Below are positions 18,430-27,358 of a stretch of DNA of 64,000 nt, piece by piece (position 1 is the stretch's first letter; every line of letters starts with the position of its first letter). The notes beneath the pieces are model-generated. The model worked only from the letters and a program-made list of their open reading frames with translations. It was not told where the DNA came from and made no database searches. The DNA is from Marinobacter litoralis (GTDB lineage: Bacteria; Pseudomonadota; Gammaproteobacteria; Pseudomonadales; Oleiphilaceae). The position numbers and the translations under genes were made by a program. The stretch covers positions 868,001-932,000 of the forward strand of contig NZ_JAELVS010000001.1 of the NCBI RefSeq assembly GCF_016427555.1, read 5' to 3'.

Positions 18430-19044
18430 ATGACGCAAAACACAAAACTGACGCAGGCCCTTGAAGCCATTGATCGGGCTAACCGGGCCGATCCGAATGT
18501 AGAGCAGGTAGAAGGCGAAAGCCTACCCAAGGAATACGCCTACAGCCTGCACATGACGCGTTGGTTGTTTGCTCTGGAAGCAGAGCCTTCCGAGCGGATG
18601 CAGATTGCCTGCCGTGCTCAGCACATTGAACGCTGGACCATCCCGAGAAGTGATTTCGGCGAAGGCAGGAAGAACTATTACCAGTGGCGGCAGGCGTGCG
18701 GCCGCATGCACGGGCGGCGTGCGGCGGAAATCATGGCCGAGTGCGGTTATCCACAGGAAGAGTGCGAGCGGGTAGAAACCATCCTTACCAAGCGGGAGTT
18801 GCGCAACGATCCGGACACTCAGTTGCTGGAAGACGTGGCTTGCATGGTGTTTCTTGAGCGCTACTTCGCCCGGTTTTACGCAGAAAACCCGGACTACGAC
18901 AAAGACAAGTGGCTCACCATTGTCCGTCGCACCTGGGCCAAAATGACCCCGAGAGGCCACGAGGCTGCGCTGCAGCTGGCGGGCAATCTGCCGCCCCATC
19001 TGCTGGCCCTACTGCAGGAAGCGCTGTCTGAAACGAGCGAATAA
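18430..19044 (+). CDS. DUF4202 domain protein
   Basis: 204-residue soluble protein with the full DUF4202 pattern: AYSLHMTRWLFAL, then RAQHIERWTIPRSDF with its histidine, and the distal AKMTPRGHEAALQLA. The helical arrangement with conserved His/Asp residues resembles metal-dependent HD-like folds, but no activity is established. It follows the GST gene by 39 bp and ends before a Fur-like box. Confidence 0.85.
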   Translation: MTQNTKLTQALEAIDRANRADPNVEQVEGESLPKEYAYSLHMTRWLFALEAEPSERMQIACRAQHIERWTIPRSDFGEGRKNYYQWRQACGRMHGRRAAEIMAECGYPQEECERVETILTKRELRNDPDTQLLEDVACMVFLERYFARFYAENPDYDKDKWLTIVRRTWAKMTPRGHEAALQLAGNLPPHLLALLQEALSETSE

Positions 19045-19079
19045 TTACGACACTTGAGGCAGGTGTTGGTGCTGCGTAT

Positions 19080-19100
19080 GATATTCATTATCATTTGATA
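19080..19100 (+). promoter_or_regulatory. Fur-like box before the response regulator gene
   Basis: GATATTCATTATCATTTGATA resembles the 19-bp Fur operator (GATAATGATAATCATTATC), with the ATTCATTATCAT core intact. It ends 14 bp before the ATG at 19115 and probably gives iron-repressed expression of the regulator. Confidence 0.65.
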
Positions 19101-19114
19101 GTGGATGTCAGTAG

Positions 19115-19819
19115 ATGGCCGTGCCTGCCAACAACACCCCCAAGATCCTGATTGCTGAAGACGACCCGCACCTGAGTGAGCAACTGGCCAGCCAGCTGAC
19201 TTCCCGCGGGTATCAAGTGCTGCAAAGCCATCAGGGCGATCACGCGTTGGTGGCTGCACTGGGGCAGCGGTTAGACATCATCCTGCTGGACGTACTACTG
19301 CCCACCATGAATGGTTTCGAGGTGCTGAAAAGGCTTCGCAAAACCTGTCAGACACCGGTCATGATGCTGACCAACGATGGTTCCGAAGACGAGCGCATAC
19401 GGGGTTATCAACAGGGCGCGGATGACTGTCTGCCCAAGCCGTTCAACTTCACGGAATTGTTGCTGAAAATTGAAGCCTTGCTGCGGCGCACCCGAGGCGC
19501 GCTGGATCACCGAGCCGAACCCGCAACGCTCTCCGTGGGAGAATTGTGTTTAGACCGCCACACCATGCAGGTGCGCTACCAGGAACGCCCGGTGAGCCTG
19601 ACCCCCATTCAGTTCCGTTTGCTTTGGATTCTGGTGCTGCACCAGCGAGAACCGCTGACTAAACCCTACCTCTACCAGGTTGTGCTGGAAAAAGAGTTCA
19701 GCCGGTACGACCGCAGTCTGGATATGCACCTGAGCCGTATTCGCCGCAAGCTGATGGACGCTGGCGTGGCGGGCGATCGGCTGCAAACGGTGCATGGCAA
19801 AGGCTATTGCTTCTTGTAG
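19115..19819 (+). CDS. Orphan OmpR-family response regulator in the siderophore locus
   Basis: DNA-binding response regulator of 234 residues. The receiver domain (about 10–125) has the acidic pair EDD (15–17), phospho-acceptor Asp59 in LLDVLLPTMNG, a Thr in MLTND and Lys in PKPF. The C-terminal OmpR winged helix (about 138–232) is complete (SLTPIQFRLLWIL, HLSRIRRKL, VHGKGYCF). No histidine kinase gene is in the window. A Fur-like box lies just upstream and the next gene is the TonB receptor, recalling PfeR control of siderophore receptors in Pseudomonas. A direct repeat shared by the receptor and asbA promoters is its likely target (inference). Confidence 0.9.
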   Translation: MAVPANNTPKILIAEDDPHLSEQLASQLTSRGYQVLQSHQGDHALVAALGQRLDIILLDVLLPTMNGFEVLKRLRKTCQTPVMMLTNDGSEDERIRGYQQGADDCLPKPFNFTELLLKIEALLRRTRGALDHRAEPATLSVGELCLDRHTMQVRYQERPVSLTPIQFRLLWILVLHQREPLTKPYLYQVVLEKEFSRYDRSLDMHLSRIRRKLMDAGVAGDRLQTVHGKGYCFL

Positions 19820-19848
19820 GCCGGTTTACGGTATTGGTTCACGGCGAG

Positions 19849-19863
19849 ATGTAACAAATGTAA
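19849..19863 (+). promoter_or_regulatory. Direct repeat ATGTAA-N3-ATGTAA upstream of the TonB receptor
   Basis: Two ATGTAA hexamers start 9 bp apart (19849 and 19858), 78 bp before the receptor ATG. The same spacing and orientation occurs before asbA at 32349–32363. Tandem repeats of about this spacing are typical OmpR-family targets. The match was found by eye. Confidence 0.55.
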
Positions 19864-19906
19864 AACCGGTTCCCTTTGCGACACAAGTTATCGAGAATGC
19901 ATGCCA

Positions 19907-19926
19907 AATACGAATCATTATCATAA
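19907..19926 (+). promoter_or_regulatory. Fur-like box before the TonB receptor
   Basis: Contains GAATCATTATCATAA, matching the right half of the Fur consensus closely. It lies 16 bp before the ATG at 19942 and downstream of the ATGTAA repeat. Suggests iron repression. Confidence 0.65.
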
Positions 19927-19941
19927 CGGAGTGTGATCGTC

Positions 19942-21909
19942 ATGGCAGTTTCATCCTCGCTTGGACAACCCAAACAGTTTCGCCGCAGTGCGCTTTGGCT
20001 CGCGCTTTTAGCCGCGCCCCTGGCTCACGCAGAACCCACCACCCTGGATGCCATTGAGGTAACTGCCGAGCGTTTGGCTGAAGCAGATACAGTGGTAGGT
20101 GAGCAAACTCTTGAACGTTTTCAGGCCGACGATCTTGAAGACGTATTCGCCGGCGAACCCGAAGTCAGTGTCGGTGGTTCTGTAGGCGTGGCCCAGAAAG
20201 TCTACGTGCGCGGTTTCGAAGACCCGCTGCTGAACGTCAGTGTGGACGGCGCTACGCAGGCGGGGGTGTTGTTCCACCACACCGGTCGCATTGCGGTTGA
20301 CCCGGATTTGCTGAAACGTGTTGAGGTTGATACCGGCGCCGGCAAAGCTACGGCTGGCGCGGGTGCGCTCGGCGGTGCCATCCGCTTTGTGACCAAAGAT
20401 CCCGAAGACCTGTTGCGTGAGGGTGAAGACGTAGGCGCTCTGGTAAAGCTGGGTTCCTTCTCGAACACCAAAGGTTACAGCGTGAACTCCACGATTTTCG
20501 GTCGTCTGAACGATCAGTGGAGCACCTTGGTATCGGTCAGTCAGAGCGATCACGAACGCTATGAAGACGGCAATGGCGACGAAGTCCCGGGTACCGATGC
20601 ACGCCAGCAAATGGGTATGGCTAAACTGGTGGGGCATTTTGGCAACGGCCAAACCCTGCGACTGAGCCACGAAGTGCGCACCGATGAGGGTGAGCGCCCA
20701 CAGCGTCCGCAGTGGGTAGTGAGCAGCTTCAACAAACTCTACGATCTGGACGGTCGCCGGGATACCACCACGCTGAATTACGCCGTTGCGCCGGAAGGTA
20801 ACCCCTGGGTGGATGCTGCGTTTACCCTTTATCAGAGCGAGTCGGAAATCGAGCAGAACGTAGAAGATCGCTGGGGGCGCTATTACGGCTTCAGTCGCAG
20901 CATTGGTGGTGACCTGCGTAACACCAGCCAGCTAGGCAGCCACAGCGTGACTTACGGTGTCGATTATCGGGAAGACAAGGTCAATGCCGGCGGTGAAACC
21001 GATAAGCGCGCTGAAGAGGAAACCGGTGATGTGCTTGGCGTTTATCTGCAAGCCGACCTGTGGCTCACCCAGCAATTGCTGCTCAGCACCGGTGCCCGCT
21101 ACGACGACTACAAGCTGCGTGACAACAATGACCAGAAGTTCAGCGAAGATGCTGTAAGCCCGAACGCCAGTCTGGCTTGGCATGTTCTGGATGGTCTGAC
21201 CCTGAAAGCAGGCTATGCCGAAGCGTTCCGCGGCCCCATGCCTCACGATGCGTTCAAGATTGACCGGGGCCAGAACGACCCGGACTTGAAAGGTGAGAAG
21301 GCGAAAAACACCGAAGTCGGCTTCGATTACGTGTATCAGAACTTCAGCCTGTCGGCTGAGGTGTATCGTTCTGAAGTAAAAGATGCCATCGCGGATGCGC
21401 TATTCGGACCGGCCATTTACGAGAACATCGGTGACCTGGAGTCCGACGGCTACCGCATCTCCGCCGGCTACCAGTGGAATGCTCTGAGCGCAGGCTTGAG
21501 CTTCCACAGCAACGATGCCGAAGTGGATGGCCAGCCCCTCACCGTGTATGAGCATAACCTGCTGGGTAACACCATCGGTGACACCTGGGTGGCCGACCTT
21601 GCGTACCGCTTGAACCGCAATCTGGAGTTTGGCTGGCAGGGGCAATTCGTTCAGGGCATCGACAATCTGGAAACCTCAGTGGGCACGATCGACAAGCCGG
21701 GCTACGGCGTGCATGACCTGTTCGTAAACTGGTTGCCCACCGGCAACGAAGATCTGCGTCTGACCCTGGCGGTTAAAAACGTGGGCGACAATCAATACCT
21801 GGATCATGCCAGCAACGCCGACTATGAGCATATTGCCGGTTACGAAGGGGTCGTTGGCTTGCCCGCCCCGGGCCGCGATATCCGCCTTGGTCTGGCCATG
21901 CGTTTCTGA
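19942..21909 (+). CDS. TonB-dependent siderophore receptor (probably ferric petrobactin)
   Basis: Outer-membrane gated beta-barrel of 655 residues. The signal peptide ends near LAHA. A short N-terminal TonB-box-like stretch (LDAIEVTAE) is followed by the plug domain (about 45–160, KVYVRGFEDPLLNVSVDGA) and a 22-strand-type barrel ending in a terminal phenylalanine (LGLAMRF). The ATG at 19942 has GGAG 10 bp upstream; an in-frame GTG 9 bp earlier does not fit. It is followed directly by the binding protein, permease and ATPase genes, so the four form an uptake operon. Petrobactin as ligand is inferred from the adjacent asb genes. Confidence 0.9.
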   Translation: MAVSSSLGQPKQFRRSALWLALLAAPLAHAEPTTLDAIEVTAERLAEADTVVGEQTLERFQADDLEDVFAGEPEVSVGGSVGVAQKVYVRGFEDPLLNVSVDGATQAGVLFHHTGRIAVDPDLLKRVEVDTGAGKATAGAGALGGAIRFVTKDPEDLLREGEDVGALVKLGSFSNTKGYSVNSTIFGRLNDQWSTLVSVSQSDHERYEDGNGDEVPGTDARQQMGMAKLVGHFGNGQTLRLSHEVRTDEGERPQRPQWVVSSFNKLYDLDGRRDTTTLNYAVAPEGNPWVDAAFTLYQSESEIEQNVEDRWGRYYGFSRSIGGDLRNTSQLGSHSVTYGVDYREDKVNAGGETDKRAEEETGDVLGVYLQADLWLTQQLLLSTGARYDDYKLRDNNDQKFSEDAVSPNASLAWHVLDGLTLKAGYAEAFRGPMPHDAFKIDRGQNDPDLKGEKAKNTEVGFDYVYQNFSLSAEVYRSEVKDAIADALFGPAIYENIGDLESDGYRISAGYQWNALSAGLSFHSNDAEVDGQPLTVYEHNLLGNTIGDTWVADLAYRLNRNLEFGWQGQFVQGIDNLETSVGTIDKPGYGVHDLFVNWLPTGNEDLRLTLAVKNVGDNQYLDHASNADYEHIAGYEGVVGLPAPGRDIRLGLAMRF

Positions 21910-21917
21910 GGCTCCTG

Positions 21918-23066
21918 ATGTTACGCACTCGAGTTATCGCCGCCCTTTTGGGCGGCCTTCTCTGTTTGTGGGCCGACCTCTCGTTGGCGGCCCGCACGGT
22001 GACCGATCTGGCCGGGCGTTCGGTTGAGCTTCCCGATGAGGTCAACCGCATTGTGCTGGGCGAAAGCCGCTACATTCCCGCCCTTGCCATTCTGGAGGGT
22101 GATGCCTTGCCCGAGCGTCTGGCAGGCATGTTGCCCGATTTCGAAATGACCGACCCGGGCGGTTACGCCCAGTATCTGAAAGCCTTCCCTGAACTGGCGG
22201 ATGTCCCACGAGTTGGCCACACCTCCGCCGACAGCTTCAGTCTGGAAAGCGTACTGGCCATGGGTGCAGATCTGGCGATTTTCAGTCTGGAAGGCCACGG
22301 CCCCGGCGCGCATAACGGCCAGCTGATCGACCAGCTGCAGCGGGCGGGCATTGCCGTGGTGTTCATTGATTTCCGGCAGAACCCGCTGGTGAACACGCCG
22401 AAAAGCATGGCGTTACTGGGTGAAGTGCTTGGCCGCCAAGAGCGGGCGCAAACCTTCAATCAGTTCTACCGCCAACAGCTGATGAAAGTGACCGACGTGG
22501 TGGAGCAGATTCCGCAACCGGATAAACCCACCGTGTTCCTGCACAGCCGGTTGGGCCTGCACGACAGCTGCTGTGAAACCATGGTCGAAGGCATGATGGG
22601 GATCTTCCTGCAGGCAGCGGGTGCGCGCAACATTGCCCAGGACAAGGTGCCCGGGGTCAGTGGTGTGTTGAATCTGGAATACCTGATCAGCAACCCGCCG
22701 GATTATTACGTGGCCACGGCCATCGGATCGCGCAAGTACGCCCGTTCTGAAACCAACTACAGCTACGTTATGCTCGGCGCCGGAATCGACGCAGACTTGG
22801 CCCGAGCGTCGCTGGCACAAGCCACCGACCGCCCCGGTTTGCGAGCCGTAGAACCCATTCGTGAAGGCCGGGCTATGGCCATCTGGCACCACTTCTACAA
22901 CACCCCGATGAACGTGGTTGCCGTGCAGGCACTGGCCCGATGGTTTCATCCGGATGCCTTCGCCGATCTGAGCCCGGAAGCCACGCTGGCAGAGTTCTAC
23001 CAACGCTTCCAGCCCATCGATCTGCAGGGTGTGTATTGGATTAACGCGCAGGAGCCCGCCGAATGA
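21918..23066 (+). CDS. Periplasmic iron-siderophore binding protein (FecB/BtuF type)
   Basis: 382-residue protein with a signal peptide (cleavage near LSLAA) and a type III periplasmic-binding fold: N-lobe starting RTVTDLAGRSVELP, conserved lobe segment VGHTSADSFSLESVLAMGADLAIFS. A lipobox is not clear, so it is probably soluble. It lies 8 bp after the receptor and overlaps the permease gene by 4 bp. Carries the ferric siderophore to the inner-membrane transporter. Confidence 0.88.
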   Translation: MLRTRVIAALLGGLLCLWADLSLAARTVTDLAGRSVELPDEVNRIVLGESRYIPALAILEGDALPERLAGMLPDFEMTDPGGYAQYLKAFPELADVPRVGHTSADSFSLESVLAMGADLAIFSLEGHGPGAHNGQLIDQLQRAGIAVVFIDFRQNPLVNTPKSMALLGEVLGRQERAQTFNQFYRQQLMKVTDVVEQIPQPDKPTVFLHSRLGLHDSCCETMVEGMMGIFLQAAGARNIAQDKVPGVSGVLNLEYLISNPPDYYVATAIGSRKYARSETNYSYVMLGAGIDADLARASLAQATDRPGLRAVEPIREGRAMAIWHHFYNTPMNVVAVQALARWFHPDAFADLSPEATLAEFYQRFQPIDLQGVYWINAQEPAE

Positions 23067-24154
23067 GCAGTGTCCGGTCGTCTGTTGCCGCTGTGGATAA
23101 CTCTGCCAACGGTGGGTCACTGGCCAGTCAATACCGCCGCTTTGTCTGGCGCAGGATTGTTTGCCTGGCCGCATTGGCGGTGACTGCGGTGATTGCTTTG
23201 CTGGTAGATATCGCCAGCGGGCCGTCGATGCTGGGCCTTGGCGATGTGGTTCACGGCTTGTTGAACCCCCAGAGTATCGATGCCGGTACCCGGGTGATCA
23301 TTGAAGACATTCGTTTGCCCTATGCCGTGATGGCCGTAGTGGTAGGCGCTTGCCTTGGCCTTGCCGGTGCCGAGATGCAAACGGTGTTGAACAACCCGCT
23401 GGCCAGCCCGTTCACCCTGGGCGTGGGCGCGGCGGCTACGCTGGGCGCGTCTTTGGTGATTGCTTTTAACATCTCTTTTCTGGGGCTGGCGGCCCATGTG
23501 TTGCTACCGTTGTCGGCGTTTGTCTTTGCCGCCGTGGCGTCTTTACTGATTCTGGTGCTGTCGCGCACGCTGGGTGCGTCGGTACACGCCGTCGTGCTGT
23601 TTGGTATTGCGCTGTTATTCGGCATTAACGCCGTCGTGGGTTTGATCCAGTTTGTCGCAGACGCCGAATCGGTTCAGCAAATTGTGTTCTGGACCATGGG
23701 CAGTCTGGCCCGGGCGAGTCTGGATAAGGTCATGATCGTCGCCGCGGTGCTGGCGGTCTGCGTGCCTTTCTCGTTGCGCAATGCCTGGGCCATGACACTG
23801 CTGCGCAGTGGCGAAGAGCAGGCTCGCAGCTTGGGCATCCGGGTGGAACGCCTGCGATTGACGGTGTTGATGCGGGTCAGCCTGCTGACCGCCGCCGCTA
23901 TGTGTTTTGTCGGCGAGATCGGTTTTATCGGCTTGGTGGCGCCACACATTGCCCGCCTGATGTTGGGTGAAGACCACCGCTTTCTGCTGCCGGGCAGTGC
24001 GCTGGCCGGTGCGGTGCTGCTGTCGTTATCGTCCATCGCCAGCAAACTGTTGGTGCCGGGGGTGGTCCTGCCTGTGGGTATCGTTACCGCCTTGGTAGGC
24101 ATTCCCTTGTTTATCCTGCTGATTATTGGCCGAAGCCGGAGGGCCGCGTTGTGA
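23063..24154 (+). CDS. FecCD-family siderophore ABC transporter permease
   Basis: Inner-membrane permease of 363 residues with eight to nine hydrophobic helices. Family blocks are present: ASPFTLGVGAAATLGASL, the GSLARAS region, the ATPase-contacting ARSLGIRVERLRL, and the GEIGFIGLVAPHIARLMLG motif. Only one permease gene is present, so it probably acts as a homodimer. Overlaps both neighbours by 4 bp. Confidence 0.93.
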   Translation: MSSVRSSVAAVDNSANGGSLASQYRRFVWRRIVCLAALAVTAVIALLVDIASGPSMLGLGDVVHGLLNPQSIDAGTRVIIEDIRLPYAVMAVVVGACLGLAGAEMQTVLNNPLASPFTLGVGAAATLGASLVIAFNISFLGLAAHVLLPLSAFVFAAVASLLILVLSRTLGASVHAVVLFGIALLFGINAVVGLIQFVADAESVQQIVFWTMGSLARASLDKVMIVAAVLAVCVPFSLRNAWAMTLLRSGEEQARSLGIRVERLRLTVLMRVSLLTAAAMCFVGEIGFIGLVAPHIARLMLGEDHRFLLPGSALAGAVLLSLSSIASKLLVPGVVLPVGIVTALVGIPLFILLIIGRSRRAAL

Positions 24155-24936
24155 CACTGAAACTGCAATCCGTCACCGCCGGTTACCGGAACCGCACCGT
24201 ATTCAACGATCTGTCTCTGCCGGAAATACCGGCAGGTGCCCTGGTGGCGGTGATCGGGCCGAACGCGGTGGGTAAATCCACGTTGCTGAAATCCATCGCC
24301 GGTTTGCTGCCGATTGCCGGAGACATGACCTTTGCCGGGGAAAATCTGGCGGCGCTGAGCGCCCATCAGCGCACCCGTCGCATTGGTTATCTACCCCAGC
24401 CGTTGCCACAGGCCATTCCGTTGGTGGCCTACGAAACCGTGTTCAGTGCGTGCCGGTCGGCCCGGGGCGACTGGACTCGGGAGCAGACCGAACAAGCCAT
24501 TGAAAACGTGTTCGACACCTTGGGTATTCGCCAGTTGGCCTTGCGGCGACTGTCGGAAATGTCTGGTGGTCAGCGGCAAATGGTGGGCTTGGCACAGGTG
24601 CTGGTACGCCAGACACCGTTGATGTTGCTGGACGAACCCACCAGTGCGCTGGATTTGCACTGGCAATTGAACGTGCTTAACGCCGTGCGCGATGCCACCA
24701 CCCGCGACCACTCGGTTGCGTTGGTGGCGTGCCACGACCTCAACCTGGCGCTGCGTTATTGCGACCAGGTGTTGGTGTTGTCGCCCGGCGGCCAAGCCGA
24801 GCTTGGCACCCCGGAACAGGTATTAACGCCAGACCTACTGGCGCGCACATACGGCATTGAAGCCCGTATTGAACGCTGCTCTCAGGGCCAACCCATTGTG
24901 CTGGCGGATCGCCCATTGCCCGCCAGTGTTCGCTGA
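24151..24936 (+). CDS. Siderophore ABC transporter ATPase (FecE/FepC type)
   Basis: 261-residue ABC ATPase: Walker A GPNAVGKST (about 37), Q-loop YLPQ, signature MSGGQRQMVGLAQVL, Walker B LMLLDEPTSALD, switch His in ACHDLNLA. It starts with GTG, overlapping the permease gene by 4 bp. Powers ferric-siderophore import with the two preceding products. Confidence 0.93.
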   Translation: MTLKLQSVTAGYRNRTVFNDLSLPEIPAGALVAVIGPNAVGKSTLLKSIAGLLPIAGDMTFAGENLAALSAHQRTRRIGYLPQPLPQAIPLVAYETVFSACRSARGDWTREQTEQAIENVFDTLGIRQLALRRLSEMSGGQRQMVGLAQVLVRQTPLMLLDEPTSALDLHWQLNVLNAVRDATTRDHSVALVACHDLNLALRYCDQVLVLSPGGQAELGTPEQVLTPDLLARTYGIEARIERCSQGQPIVLADRPLPASVR

Positions 24937-24952
24937 AACCGAGGAGAATGTT

Positions 24953-25243
24953 ATGCCGTCTATGAACGCACGCGTATCCACCGACAACCCAAGCCGTTTG
25001 ATTAACCGCTTGTGCAAGCATTTCAGCCATAAAATCGAAGCCGAGTGGAGCGAAACCAACGGATTCCTTACGTTCTCCATCGGCGAATGCCGGTTGAGCA
25101 CCCTAAACGGCGCATTGGCGCTGGATTGCCAGTCTCCGACTGCAGAAGAATTGGACGAGCTGGGGCAGGTGGTGGCGTCCCACCTCATCCGCTTTGCCGG
25201 CGATGAGGTGGCCGAGGTTCAGTGGAACCCCGCAACCGCCTGA
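24953..25243 (+). CDS. DUF2218 protein linked to siderophore genes
   Basis: Small soluble protein of 96 residues with the DUF2218 pattern (RLINRLCKHFSHKIEAEW near the start, FSIGECRL in the middle). Such proteins often sit in siderophore transport clusters; their function is not established. GAGGAG lies 7 bp before the chosen ATG. Its last 25 bp overlap the convergent asbF end. Confidence 0.85.
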   Translation: MPSMNARVSTDNPSRLINRLCKHFSHKIEAEWSETNGFLTFSIGECRLSTLNGALALDCQSPTAEELDELGQVVASHLIRFAGDEVAEVQWNPATA

Positions 25244-26088
25244 GTTTGGGTATCGCGCTCTGCCAGCATCTTACGGAGCTGGCGGAGATCGCTGTTCAGC
25301 ACCCGGTAGCTGTCTGCGCCAAACCATTCCAACGACACATCCATATCGATGCCTTGCGATTGCCAATCGCCCAGTTCTGCCAGTATCGGCCGGTAATCAC
25401 AGGCACCCTCCATAACCGGCACCATGCCCTCTCGCGTGCCCGCTGGTGAATACACGTTTGCAGGCGCAAACACGCCAAGCTGACTGTGTTGTTGAATATT
25501 CTTGAAGTGGCAATGGTGTACCCAGGGGGCCAGTTGTTTCATCGCGGCCAGCGGGTCGGCACCGGATTCCCAAACATGCAGAACGTCGAAGTTGATGCCA
25601 AGCGCCGGGTGATCAATGTCGCTCAGCAGTTCCAGTGTGGAACCCACCGTGTCAGCCAGTGTGCCGGGGTGCGTTTCCAGCATCAGCGACAAACCTTCAT
25701 CGGCCACACATTGGGTCAGGGTTTTCAGCCGCCGGGTCATAGCCTGGCGCTGGCCGGGCGAAACCTCGTCACTGCCCAGCGGGCCGGCAAACGTGCGAAC
25801 CTTGCCGGCGTGCCATCGCTTGGCAAGCCGGCAGGCCTCCCGGGTCTGGCGAATGGCGTCCGCTTCGCTGCCATCCAAGGGCAGGTAATCGCTGACCATA
25901 GGTATACGCAGCCCTTGCCGCTCAATCCAGTGGCCATCCAGCGCCGGTTGCCGGTCCAGATGGCGGGCATGCACGGCCCAGAGTTCTATGCCGTCGAACC
26001 CGTTTCTCCGGGCCCAGTCGGCCAGCTCCGGTAACGACACCAAATGGTGCCTGAAAGAAATGGTACACAGGTGAAAACGAATCATCAC
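25219..26088 (-). CDS. asbF: 3-dehydroshikimate dehydratase AsbF
   Basis: Converts 3-dehydroshikimate to 3,4-dihydroxybenzoate, the catechol of petrobactin. It is a TIM-barrel metalloenzyme of 289 residues that resembles Bacillus anthracis AsbF along its length: N-terminal LCTISFRHHLVSL, GFDGIELWAVHA, KVRTFAG, LETHPGTLADT, NFDVLHVWESGADP, HCHFKNIQ, SLEWFG. The metal ligands (E, D, H, E in these blocks) are present. It is the last gene of asbABCDEF and overlaps asbE by 4 bp. Confidence 0.93.
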   Translation of the reverse strand: MMIRFHLCTISFRHHLVSLPELADWARRNGFDGIELWAVHARHLDRQPALDGHWIERQGLRIPMVSDYLPLDGSEADAIRQTREACRLAKRWHAGKVRTFAGPLGSDEVSPGQRQAMTRRLKTLTQCVADEGLSLMLETHPGTLADTVGSTLELLSDIDHPALGINFDVLHVWESGADPLAAMKQLAPWVHHCHFKNIQQHSQLGVFAPANVYSPAGTREGMVPVMEGACDYRPILAELGDWQSQGIDMDVSLEWFGADSYRVLNSDLRQLRKMLAERDTQTQAVAGFH

Positions 26089-27098
26089 AGCACCTCCAGT
26101 GGAGCTTGTTCGGGGTCGGGGTTCGGCACGCCGATGTTGCGATAACGCTGCCAGTCGTCGAACAACGCCCGCAGGCTGGCTTTGATCGCGAACTCCCGCT
26201 CGTCCTGCTCATCCAACAGCTGTTCAACGCTCGCCAGTAAGGCGTTATTGCCAGACATCACCAGCTTCAAAGCGCGAAACTGAATCTGCGTGTAAGTTTT
26301 CACCAGCCGCTCAATGTCTTCACAAATCGCCTCAAACCAGGGCGCGCCTTCCGCTTGTTTGCCCTGATCTTCCAGCAGCCAGGCGAAGGCGTGTTCATAG
26401 GCGTACTTGCGAATCGCCATCACCGGAATTTCCCGGAAGGCATGAGGCAGGTGGGCCAGCGGCTGGCTGGCGTCGGGGCCGGTATGGGCGCGAAGGATGC
26501 GCCGCAGGGCATCGGTGAACGGGTTGTGGTCGGTCTTCATGCATTGCGCGAAGTAGGCGGCCACGGTTTCCGCCGGCGTATGGCGTATGTTCAAACCATC
26601 AAAATAGAAGCCGCCGGCGGCGGCCGGAGACCGTACCGAATCCAGAATCCGGTCTTTCGGCAAGATGCCTTCCCAGCGAAAATCCGGGTCAGACATGAAC
26701 CATTCATCGGGGTTGTCGGTGGTTTCCAGCATCACGTAATGCGGGAACGGATTCTGGTGAAACTTGTTTTCCCGCTCTGGCAGCCGATACAGATCCAGCA
26801 TCACCATCACTTGCCGGTCCGAAGGCCGGTTTTCCACCAGCGACACCAGGGTTTGGATGTTGGTTTCCTTATCGGCGTCGTGGTCGTACCACGGTTCGAT
26901 GCTGATGCCATACAGCAGCTTATACCAATCGCGGAACTCGTTATGCCGGGTGTGGGGCGAGTGGTACGACAGCTCCATTTGATCGTTTACTGAAAAATCG
27001 GCATCCCAGACCCCGAAGTAAAACGGCCGGTGATCCACCCCGGGCGTGCGTTTGATGATTTCGCACACGCAACTGACAAAACAGTGCACCTTGATCAC
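26085..27098 (-). CDS. asbE: Petrobactin biosynthesis protein AsbE
   Basis: In the petrobactin pathway AsbE transfers the 3,4-dihydroxybenzoyl group from the carrier AsbD onto spermidine. 337 residues, close to the Bacillus protein. Recognisable features are the VDHRPFYFGVWDADF N-terminus and WYKLLYG further on. No textbook motif is visible, so the call rests on length, position between asbD and asbF, and the 4-bp overlaps on both sides. Confidence 0.85.
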   Translation of the reverse strand: MIKVHCFVSCVCEIIKRTPGVDHRPFYFGVWDADFSVNDQMELSYHSPHTRHNEFRDWYKLLYGISIEPWYDHDADKETNIQTLVSLVENRPSDRQVMVMLDLYRLPERENKFHQNPFPHYVMLETTDNPDEWFMSDPDFRWEGILPKDRILDSVRSPAAAGGFYFDGLNIRHTPAETVAAYFAQCMKTDHNPFTDALRRILRAHTGPDASQPLAHLPHAFREIPVMAIRKYAYEHAFAWLLEDQGKQAEGAPWFEAICEDIERLVKTYTQIQFRALKLVMSGNNALLASVEQLLDEQDEREFAIKASLRALFDDWQRYRNIGVPNPDPEQAPLEVL

Positions 27099-27358
27099 AG
27101 CGACGGCTCCTTCTGATCGTTGGCGACCAGCAGCCGGGCCAGATCATCCACGGTTTCGAGTTCCTGCGTCAGCAAGGTTTCCTCCGGCAGGCTGAAGCCG
27201 TGTTCCAGTTCCAGATGCACAATCAACTGCAGCAACATGATGGAATCAATGGCCAGATCGGCATTCAGCCGGGCGCTACCTGCGAAAGCGGAGAGTCGCG
27301 CATTGGGCAGGTGCTGCTGCAGAACCGACTGGATGGCGGTGTGGCGGTTGGTGCTCAT
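27095..27358 (-). CDS. asbD: Aryl carrier protein AsbD
   Basis: Acyl-carrier-type protein of 87 residues that holds the activated 3,4-dihydroxybenzoate on a phosphopantetheine arm. The attachment serine is Ser39 in LAIDSIMLL, with the usual helix around it. The start at 27358 overlaps the asbC stop by 4 bp; the open frame extends 144 bp further but inside asbC. No phosphopantetheinyl transferase gene is in the window. Confidence 0.9.
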   Translation of the reverse strand: MSTNRHTAIQSVLQQHLPNARLSAFAGSARLNADLAIDSIMLLQLIVHLELEHGFSLPEETLLTQELETVDDLARLLVANDQKEPSL